DNA of 64,000 nucleotides. Origin: Acanthaster planci (taxonomy: Eukaryota > Echinodermata > Asteroidea > Valvatida > Acanthasteridae). Location: NCBI RefSeq assembly GCF_001949145.1, contig NW_019091394.1, positions 545,758 to 609,757 on the forward strand. Direction: 5' to 3'. Positions 52,031 through 61,300 of the stretch are shown piece after piece. Under the pieces are notes generated by a model, which saw only the letters and a program-made list of their open reading frames with translations, made no database searches and was not told the origin of the DNA. The position numbers and the translations under genes are program-made. Within the stretch, counting starts at the first letter, position 1. Every line of letters starts with the position of its first letter.

Positions 52031-52994
52031 AAAGAGGGCACATTTGACTAGTCATATTCTTTAAAGAACATTGCGAAACAGCAGTTACCAAACTCTGTTG
52101 ATTTGGTAAGCTCCAAAATGATTTTCCTTTGAAAGTTAATGCTTGTTAACGTCTTGATAAATCCATTTTAGCAACTCTCTGTATACAGCCTTTCATGGGC
52201 ACATGATGAGAGCCCTCTAGATGTACAATTTTGTCAGGTGAGAAAGATATGCCAGTCATGTGTTCCTGTAAACATTTTCAAAATGAGCGCTCCCATTGGA
52301 CTGTTTCCTAAGCAACAATTGCCAAGTATTATTATCCAAGTTTAATTTAAATTTGCTTGTTTCTGCTAACTTTGATTTAACTGCTAAAATTGGAGCAGGC
52401 CTAAACTAGATTTTCTTTTTAAATTATAACAGCCAACAGTAAGCCTTTAGTGTTGTGTACAAAATGCTAGTTTATTAAAGTTTTTATATCCTGACCTTTC
52501 CGGAGATATATTGTCCTTCCTTACCGACCGATAGAAACACAACAGTTTAACCAAAACTAGGAACCTAGAATGATCTTTGGCATGTATTAACATGGGTTTA
52601 CAAAAAGAAAAAAATCTAAGTTGTTTACCTGTTTACCTCTGTAATTCACATTAGAAGTTTTACACTAGTGTTCATAAAATTGGGGTATATTGTTGGAACG
52701 CAGTTTCAAAGAATTTAGAATTTCACAGAAAGGTGTCAATGGGATGACAAAGTGAAAGGCATGGACAGTCCGCAATGAATTTATGAAAAATTTCGTGGAG
52801 AGCACATCAAGAACTAGAAGTCATTCGAATTAATCTAATGTAAAAGTTGTGTATTTCGTTCGCCCCTGAAAAACCCTGAAAATCTGAAGGCTTTACATCT
52901 TTTGTAAATATATCTGCTCCAATGTTGTGTTCTGTAAAGTATTTCTGTTGTTTGGCCTCCCACCATCTTGTCTGGCTCCCTGACACTTGCTGTT

Positions 52995-53000
52995 AATAAA
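52995..53000 (+). terminator. AATAAA polyadenylation signal (candidate)
   Basis: A canonical hexamer on the + strand at the distal end of the long AT-rich stretch after glypican, followed by T-rich and GT-rich sequence. Its use is inferred. Confidence 0.4.
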
Positions 53001-53119
53001 GGCTCTATTTAAAGGACATCTGACTCCTTTTAAAATTTTTTTTTTTATAATGTCACGAGTCTTGTTTTCCACATGTTGTATGTGGGGGTGACCGTAGGGG
53101 AACATAACCTTCATCGGCG

Positions 53120-54046
53120 AGCGCGAAACCGTAATGACGTGGGGTCTTGGGCGCGCTTAAGGGCCGGGTGTCGGCAGATTTTGGATTCTAGATGCTCCTG
53201 GGTGTGATCTAAGGGAGTTTCTGACCACTTTAACCATTTGTAAAGCAAACACTTTTTCAAGATTTTCAAAACTTTGAACACTTCACAAAACTTTCAAAGC
53301 TTTCAATATTTTGAACGTGAGTGAGGAAACAAAGGAGGGAGAAACGGCATAACATTCCCCTTCTTTAAATGGGGGACATGTCCCCAATGACTGACGTCCG
53401 TGACGTTCTGTTTAGTGATTGGACGAAAAGTTGCAGTCATTCGCACGTTCGAAAGAAACAAAACAGTTACATCCATCATTCACTTCATGACGTGTACCTG
53501 GTCGTTCATGATAAACGTTTTCATTGGTGGAATGTGTTTGTGTCCATGTGTGCAGTGGACGTACTGCGCAGGTATCTTCAATGATTTTTGATCTCAGAAC
53601 CACACACACACTCACAAAAGGAGAAATTTATCCACGTGGTGTCACCGTAAAGTTGTCCACAGATTTTTGATCTCAGCTGACAGTTTCGTATCTTTGCTCA
53701 ATCGCCCGTTCCGAAAAGTGGAATTTCTCTTAATGTGTATGTGATTTATGCAAAGTTTTACAGCGCCATCAGTTATATCCATTGTCAGAATAGTAACATC
53801 ATTGAACGCTGTGGATATTTCTTGATTCATTGAAGTAGGGCCCTACGTGAATTTCATTGGCTGTTGTAAACAAAATCTGCATATCAGTATGCGCGGCGCA
53901 GCGGGTGCGGGTGTGCGGCTGATTGGAAGCACCTACACGTGATGTGTTAGCTTTGTTTTCAGGTATTATTGTGGATCTAGAGAGATTTTTGGCGGCCGTT
54001 TTGTCGGCTGTTGTTCCAGGATGTTCATCGTTGGACCTTAACTGAC
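53120..54046 (+). promoter_or_regulatory. putative promoter region with CCAAT/CRE/E-box sites
   Basis: Base composition shifts to more CpG (for example GCGCGC near 53150 and GCGCGGCGC near 53892). The stretch carries four inverted CCAAT boxes (ATTGG at 53418, 53523, 53856 and 53922), three TGACGT CRE half-sites (53135, 53392, 53401) and a CACGTG E-box at 53936. Density and clustering suggest a promoter for the short ATG exon that follows. The individual motifs are short and could occur by chance. Confidence 0.35.
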
Positions 54047-54114
54047 ATGGCTGAAATTCAGGATGGTGTATCTGGAGTTTACAAGTCCACGGAGAGTAAG
54101 CCTTCCTCTGTCCG
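54047..54114 (+). CDS. possible first coding exon of an unidentified + strand gene
   Basis: The ATG at 54047 encodes MAEIQDGVSGVYKSTESKPS and ends at a good donor (CG|GTAAGA, 54115); reading through reaches a stop immediately. A second, weaker donor lies inside (AGA|GTAAGC, around 54096). It follows a promoter-like region. No downstream exon was found in the window, so the gene would have to run beyond it, with the minus-strand Rag gene lying in its intron, or end in an unrecognised exon. The peptide matches no family that can be named. Confidence 0.3.
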
Positions 54115-54834
54115 GTAAGATCGAAAGAATTAACAAATTTGGAGTTGAAATGCCAATGGTCGCACGCCGTCAGCTGGTTAGTATTTTACGTGTGCTAAAC
54201 TGCTAAAGTAAAATTTTGTTGTGAGTTCTGAGAAGGCCATATTTTAGCACTACTCAACATTTGTGTCGTGAAATATTTAGTATTATTATTTATAACAAAT
54301 ACTAAATAATATGAACGAAAGTGAGTTTAAGACAGGCTTACTGGAAAATTGTTCTCATTTTTAATCTGTTGTTTTCACCCTCCATGAGCAGTTTTTTGGT
54401 ATATGCCCTATTCTATGAAGCTCTAGAATTTGCTCATTTCTATGAGTTTCCTTGACAAGTAACCCAGGCACCAGAGACTTGCCACTTCCTAGCACCTTGG
54501 GTTATTAGTATCAATTCCAAAAGTTTGTATGCTAGTCCTTTGCTGTGTCTTCCCACTATTCTCCGCTTTCCATGTGGACCATAACATAAGACGAGGGGAA
54601 AGTGCGGTAGTCAGTACTGCACTGCTATGGCGCACTTAGTTTGCGCAGTGCGCCCTCACAAGTTCTCAACTAGCAGAACTCATTTGGCAGTGGCGGAGTT
54701 GTTACAATTATATTGAGAGGCAGTTTAAAGTATTCACTCAACACTCCAAAAGCCCACCTACTCAAAACTATCACCGAAGCACAAAACATTTAATACCAGT
54801 ACCATTTACATCTTTTGAGTCTGCTACACTTATA
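54115..54834. other. unassigned sequence
   Basis: No gene, RNA or repeat is recognised. A short AT-rich patch lies near 54280-54310. Confidence 0.5.
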
Positions 54835-55640
54835 CTAATATACTTTCAGTCAGTTTTTACACAAACTAATTTTTCCTTTCCTATGCTCGACAAAGTCATA
54901 CCCCCATGCCGGATGTTAACATAAACAAATCAGGTGTGCTCAAGTTATTAGAAAAATTAAAACAAGGAAAAGCTGCAGGCCCAGACAACATCAGCCCATG
55001 AGTTCTGAAGGAATTGTCCGGGGAACTGGTACACCCACTTGTATTAATATTTCGGAAGTCACTTCATGACGGGTAAAGTACAGGCTGATTGGAAACATGG
55101 CAACATTACTCCCATCTTCAAGAAATCTCGGAAATCTTTTCCATCGAATTATCGTCCTATCAGCCTTACATGTGTGACATCGACATCCAAATTTATGGAG
55201 CATATTCTGTTCAGTAACATCATGCAACACGCCAGCTCTCATAATGTATTGTACCCACTTCAGCACCAATTTCGTGTCGAAATGTCATGTGAAACCCAGC
55301 TCAATCAGTTCATTAACAACATTGCTAGTAACACGCAGAGAGGTTTATAGACTGACGTGTGTGTCCTTGATTTCCCCAAGGCATTTGATAAGGTCGGGCA
55401 TCGTAGACTTCCAGAAAAGCTCCCGTGGTATGGCATAACAGGATCAACATATAAATTGATTGCAAGTTTACCGAGCAACAGATCCCAAGCAGTGCTCATA
55501 GATGGAGCCATGTCACCTCTGGCACAGTCCCAGTCATCTCTGGGTTACCACTGGGGTCAGTACTACTACTTGGGCCATGTCTCTTTCTGTCAACAGTTGG
55601 TTGTTGTTGACATGCTTTTCGAGTCTTAAGAATCTTGAAT
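54835..55640 (+). mobile_element. decayed non-LTR retrotransposon (LINE) reverse transcriptase
   Basis: Reads through the reverse-transcriptase domain of a CR1/Jockey-like LINE: FQSVFT near 54847, GKAAGPDNISP near 54969, NYRPISLT at 55147, LDFPKAFDKV at 55366, and SGLPLGSV near 55518 in a shifted frame. The frame is broken by in-frame stops near 54999, 55073 and 55348 and by a frameshift around 55515. The catalytic YxDD block is not found, the 3' part is missing, and no endonuclease domain is seen upstream. It is an inactive fragment. The exact LINE clade is uncertain. Confidence 0.85.
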
Positions 55641-57485
55641 TTTGCTCTTGCCTGAACAGAGAACTCCCAAGCTTACAAAATTCCATTCTGCTGGAGGGAT
55701 TATTATCGGCTGTCCTTCTTCCCCTGCACTCCGACTCAACGGACAGGGCTTCCCAAATTATTTGTGGAGGCTCATAGCCCCTGAAGAGTTTAAGCAAATA
55801 CTAGCAAATGGGTCTCCGATGATAAACCAGAAGGCCATTCTTTCCAAAATGCACTCCATCCACAATCTGCTCATCCCGAGTCTTCAAGTACATGAAGTTG
55901 GCCCACCACCTGGACGAAAACTTCTCATTTACTATTTCATAATTGACTCTCACATGCAGAAAACGTTAAATCTTTCATTGACTTCAACTGGCTTGCATCA
56001 TTTTCATTTGGTCCAATCTTCATAATTTCTTCGCACTCCCACTTTCTGTTCTCAAAAAAGTATTTAAATTACAATTTAACAAAGTAAATTCTTGTGGGAA
56101 AAAAGAGAAATTTAGAAAACAATGAACTCTGTTTTAGGTTTTGTTGGTTTCAATTTATTACTTCATTTGTTACCATATTTTAAATAATAAGAATGGAATA
56201 GTTTTATTGAGATCATATATTTCTCAAAATGCTGCCGCTACTAATTACAAGTCAGTTTACTTGGCTACATAGCAGTTACATCTCAAAAACAATTCCAGCT
56301 GTGGAAATACCATTACCATTTCATTATCTTGCTACAACAAATCACTTAAGAGACAGACTATTATGAGAAAAAATAGCAATGACCAGGGAATATACCATAA
56401 AATGGAAAGGGGTGTTGGGGGAAAATGAAAGTAAAATTCTAGAACTAACCCGTTGGAAATCCATCAAATATTGACTTCTTTTGACTCTCTTTCTAAAAGG
56501 GGTATTTATGAATGGGATTTCATATGTGCTTGGTCAGTCTTTAGCGTTTAAGACTGGCTCAGGAGACTGAACGCCCGGTGGCTTGGGCATTAGTCCCGTC
56601 CATTCTGGTCTTAAACCCACATTTAAGACTGGCCCTGCACATATTTATTCCCTTATTTCTTTTCATACCATTTATAACAACTATTAACCATCCAAGAGGC
56701 TTTGAGTGTTTTACGCGATATCCGCAGCATGCAGTGACCAAAATCATCAAAGAAGAAAAATAGCAAATGATTCAACAAAAATTCAACCTGCTGTACCAGA
56801 CAGCATCACAATACAAAACCACTCTTGAAATGAGATCAATACCATTGTAGATTATTAATCTAGGTTAACATGACCTAGATTAATGCTTTAAGTTTATGGC
56901 AAACTGAAACAAGAAAATAAATAAGACGCACTTAACTGGTCGATGTAAATCAACCCAGCATCCTTTAGAAGAGGTTTCCACATTGGAATTTGAAAAGTGG
57001 GTGAGTTCTTGGGGTTTACAGTTTGAGAACTGAATTCAGGAAAATTTAGACCTAAGAAGACACACACTACAGAACTTTTTGCTATCTGTTTCACATAATT
57101 TCTGGAGAGTTTATGACATAAACACAATAAACTCAAATCAGAGTTCCAAGCTCTGAACGTGCGACATGCATTCTCATTCGGTTGTGCTCCCTTTACAACC
57201 CCACCCCAAAACAATGATATTAAATTCACAGGTTAACAGACATACATGTACACAGTACCAAATTAAATACTCCAGCAATGCTGCCGTCCCCTGTGCTTCA
57301 CATTTTCAAAAGGCCTATACTTTTACATATGGACACTTTCAAATGGAGGTTCAAATTCGATGCTCCCATCTGCCACCTCTAAGCAAAGACGCCGTCAGTA
57401 CGCAAGCCTGTTAAAGATTATTCAACACATTGCGGTAATTTTTACAAATGCATAATTAAACACAACTCCTGTCTTAAGAGCGCTC
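55641..57485. other. unassigned intergenic sequence
   Basis: A 127-codon + strand frame (55642-56025) follows directly on the LINE relic. It resembles no family that can be named and may be further transposon debris. The rest is AT-rich and contains a local inverted repeat around 56540-56635. Confidence 0.4.
56540..56635. repeat. local inverted/direct repeat
   Basis: TTTAAGACTGGC occurs twice in direct orientation (near 56547 and 56620). CTGGTCTTAAAC (near 56606) is the inverted form, so a hairpin with a ~60 bp loop is possible. Function is unknown. Confidence 0.5.
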
Positions 57486-57641
57486 ACAGAGCATTTATTT
57501 TGCCTCAAGTGGCAATTGTACGGAAACTGTGAGCACTCTCTGGTGCCCTCTTGCTAAACACACAAAGTCGCTGTGGCCTCATCCACCTTCCACCTCTCCT
57601 TCCACTCTGCATCTCAGATACGGACAGAGGCCGTGTCCGAA

Positions 57642-57722
57642 ACGGGCTTCCAGCGCTACGGCTAGGTCTACTGTCTGCGCGTTTCCACGCCTTTTCATTG
57701 GAGCGAGGACCTAGACCTAGCT
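57642..57722. repeat. diverged hairpin repeat, copy 2
   Basis: Same order of blocks as 44019-44095. Here GCTAGGTCT (57661-57669) and AGACCTAGC (57713-57721) are perfect inverted repeats about 43 bp apart. It looks like the end of an old DNA transposon or a small foldback element. It lacks coding capacity. Confidence 0.5.
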
Positions 57723-58185
57723 CGAGACAAGAGATTCAGATACAGCCAGAAGCTGTGTTTCACACTATCTTATCATGCCTTAAAGATGCAAGGGCGCCCT
57801 CAATGGCTGAGCGCAGAAACACTGGTTTCACATCCTAGAAACTGTGGTTGATAAACACTGAGCTACAACACTGGCAACAATAAAATAAATGGGCATTTGT
57901 TCAATATCTGTCACTTGAACTGACCTCTCCCTCTTGTAATTAAGTGGTTCAAACTGACAGGTTTATGACACACTGAACCTCACATTCTGGTGGGCAATGT
58001 TAGCCTACGGGCAACACACATTCAATGGCACCCGCAGCTCGTTACCCCCCGTGTGCAAAAAGACACTTTACATAAAAACCCACAGGGCAATGTTTCAAAC
58101 AAAGTATGACTCACTTCCGCTTGCAATGACGGCCCAAGAGAAGAAAGCTCGACAAATGAGGTGAAGAACAGATCACAAGATGCCT

Positions 58186-58191
58186 TTTATT
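58186..58191 (-). terminator. AATAAA polyadenylation signal for the Rag gene (candidate)
   Basis: The minus-strand hexamer AATAAA lies about 115 nt after the stop codon of the Rag GTPase gene. Use is inferred. Confidence 0.45.
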
Positions 58192-58304
58192 TTTGGCAAA
58201 GCTAGAGCACCTCCTGCACGTGTCAATGTAACCCTGTGAATGTCTCTAGTGAGCATATGACGGGTGAATGTTTAAGCTGTGCCAGGACACATTTCAGGCA
58301 GTTC

Positions 58305-58393
58305 CTAAGTGACCATGGGACTGTCTGTTACTCTCTCCAGCTTTTCAAAGTGTTTCCGGGCATTCTTGATGTTGATGAGAGTGGCAGCTGATG
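58305..58393 (-). CDS. Rag GTPase last coding exon
   Basis: After CTTCTCTCAACAG, CA completes a Pro codon and the exon reads [20 protein letters not shown] then VTDSPMVT and TAG. It matches the C-terminus of RagA/B (SAATLINI[R/K][12 protein letters not shown]). Only the last few residues diverge. Confidence 0.95.
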
Positions 58394-61300
58394 CTGTTGA
58401 GAGAAGAAAAGTTTAATAATAATTTAAACTTGACAAATTGGAACCAAAATATTCAGTGTCGTACCGATACACAACAATGGAGAGTATATAACCTACAGAG
58501 TTGTAGAATTTCTACAAGAACCAGGGGCAGGTGATTTTTCACTGGAAGACAAATATCCGATGATAAGAGGAGAGGGTTATTATCCCCACCCCCCCAAGGG
58601 TGTACATAAAATCGTACTGTAATTGGAGGATTTGGGACTGTTAGGGTTACTTACTCATTAATTAACTAATAGGGTTACCGTGTGGATGCCTTGCTGGATG
58701 TAAATGAGGTTCTTTGTTTAATTATAGGCCACCCCCCCATAAATTCTACTCATCTTGAAAGCCCGAGGAAAACATTTCACATTAATGTTTCCATCATCAA
58801 TGAAATGGAAAACATGAAATACCTGTGTATAATATAGACATTTCTAAACACTGAGCTTACTTCCGATAAAATTTGGTATTCAACCACTTAAGTTGAATGC
58901 TGCCCTCCTTTGGCCGAACTACTTTATGCCATTTTAATACAAACTGGAAACTCACAACAGAAGAGCCAGTGCCCTGTCCAATGACAGACAACCATGATGT
59001 CATTATTAGCAGGTGAACCATTGAGTCTTTTGATAACATTATAGATCAAAAGTGTACCTTTGGAACGCAGACAGCTACAAAAAACTGTCCATTTCTCTCA
59101 AGTGCAAAATTTATAAGCCTCTCAGTGCTACAACCTATACCAATCCTGGCCTCTCAGGCCAGAGATACTTACGTATTGATGGATCCGACATGATGACCAT
59201 CACGTACGTATTTGATGTGAACACGTCAATGAATGCTGCAAATGCCGAATTCTTCACCTCCATGCTCTGGAACGATGCCGCAAGTTTGCTACAGGGAAAA
59301 ACCACAGCAGATCGTCAAATGTGATGTCTCATGTTTTTGAAGTAGAGAGAAATCATCACCTCTACATCGACATAAGCATTATTGTCTCCATTGTCTTCTT
59401 GTCTGGTATTGGTTGGCAGTATTGCTAATTTTTTTTTCTCAACAGAAAAGTCAGGATGACTGTAACGCTGCTCCGATAATCCCATCTCTCTGCATTTTGT
59501 GCCGGTCCAACTGTCCTCCCTAACTGTCGTCCTCACCTGCAGCTAAGCTTGAACTGCTTGATGATGTTGCTAATCTTCTCGAATCGGTGTACATCTCTCT
59601 GGAACTTCCTTTGACAATGTGAGATTACCTGAAACCGATGGCGCAGAGGGAAACCTTTGAAAGATATCCAGTTACTTCAGGCCTCACATATGGGGTGGGA
59701 CACTGGAGAAATGTTTGGGACAGATAAGGAAGATAAGGACTGAAACTGTACCACAGCTGAGTTGCATGTTTCCCGACTTACGCTGCACTTGTGAACAACG
59801 ACACATCGCATCTATCCATTTGCGTGATAATTCGAGAGGGTCAGGTTTGGAGCATGCTACTTAAAAGACTTTTTGAACAAGCTTTGGCAGACTATGTGTC
59901 TTGGTGTACTTTGTGTTCCATGCTACGTTACAACTGCAGTGCATGTAAATCAAAGCACCCTCTGTGTTGACAAGGCCAGGAGTTTATTAGCTGATATTAT
60001 GCACATAAATAATGACATTAGCCGCTCCCAACTCATGTAAAGCAATCAACCAGACACGACAGTGATGGTACCGCATGGCTAAAAGAATTAACCTTTGCAG
60101 AGATTCAAGACTTCCTCCCTGGTTAGACCTTCAGTACTCACGACTAATTTAAGGGGATATGTCCGGTTTATGTGTGAAATTAAAGTCCTTCAAGGAAGCT
60201 GACAGGTACCTGGCCTTGCTTGGAGTGGGTCTTTTGTGGTATTGAATTGTGGCATGGTCCCTTTCATCATGGATTTTTATTCACAATGAATAAAGTGGAA
60301 AGGGCTTGGTAATCAAATTTAATGCCATTCAAACTACACGAACACCCAAAAGCATTTCATATTTGTGGGAAATACACAATTTTCTGCATAAAGAATTCAT
60401 TGGGTAATTTTTGAGGATCTGCCCTTGTTCTGTGCTAGTATAACCTGAATTGAAAATCCACCCGGATTGACTGACAAGATCAGGTTTTGTTTTCTGAGAC
60501 TGTAATTTTTTAACACATTCTCTTTGACTTTGTCAGGTTTGCAACTGCATTTCACAGAACCTTTTCTTTCAAACAAAAAGGTTACACCTTCACGGCTTAT
60601 TTTAAAGTTGGCTGGAAATCTTCAACGCCGTATCAGGTGTTTCAAATGATGAATGGATTCCAGTTTTCATGCTGCTCAGCTTAGTATCAACTGCAGTGCC
60701 CAATTACCGTGTGTTATTCTGTCACATACAATGTGCACTTGACAAGTGCGGCCAAGACAATGGATCATTCATTACCCAAGGCCCAAATCTGTTATTTTAC
60801 TCTCAGGCAGTTGGAGTCCCTTCTGTTGTCTCACTTTCGCTTCTATTGGCTTACTACAGTTACTGCCACACTAGTGTCTTTGTTCTTAAAAACAACAGAG
60901 TGAATGTAGTGATAAGTCGGTATCCTAATTTTAGCAACGAAATCCCAAACTACCTTTGATTTTGAAGTGGTAAAAAAAAAAGATTAGAACTTTAGCAGCA
61001 ATTCTCCAGATTGCACCTGAAGTTGCTCTTACCAAGAATGTGGCCCTTTCAAATAGTAAGACCTCATCGGCATCAATGATCTCTGCAAACTGCTGTAGGT
61101 TGGACTCCAGTTGCTGCACGTTCGGGATGAGCAGGTAGACGATGGACGACCAGGCCTTGTAGAGAGTCTCGTCCCAGATGGATGTACGGAAACAGGTGCA
61201 AGACAGGGGCTTGGACAGACGCTTCAAGTCCTCCTCTCGCTCGTGGAAAATCTGGGACAGGTGTCCACCAGTCAGTTCATTATTGCAATAATTGCTACCC

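Larger units (their letters stand above)
48258..53010 (+). other. probable long glypican 3' UTR
   Basis: After the stop codon the sequence is AT-rich and shows no exon of a recognisable family. AATAAA signals occur at 48713-48718, 50020-50025 and 52995-53000. The distal signal is followed by T-rich then GT-rich sequence, as expected downstream of a cleavage site, but which signal is used cannot be told from sequence. Its true extent is therefore uncertain. Confidence 0.5.
57486..58304 (-). other. probable 3' UTR of the Rag GTPase gene
   Basis: On the minus strand, downstream of the Rag stop codon, AATAAA signals occur at 58186-58191 (about 115 nt after the stop) and at 57494-57499. If the distal signal is used, the UTR contains a copy of the hairpin repeat. 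The choice of site cannot be made from sequence. Confidence 0.45.

Noticed and set aside
52893-53114. 73-codon minus-strand frame opposite the glypican poly(A) region
   Set aside because: No family resemblance; it overlaps the poly(A) signal region and is AT-rich.
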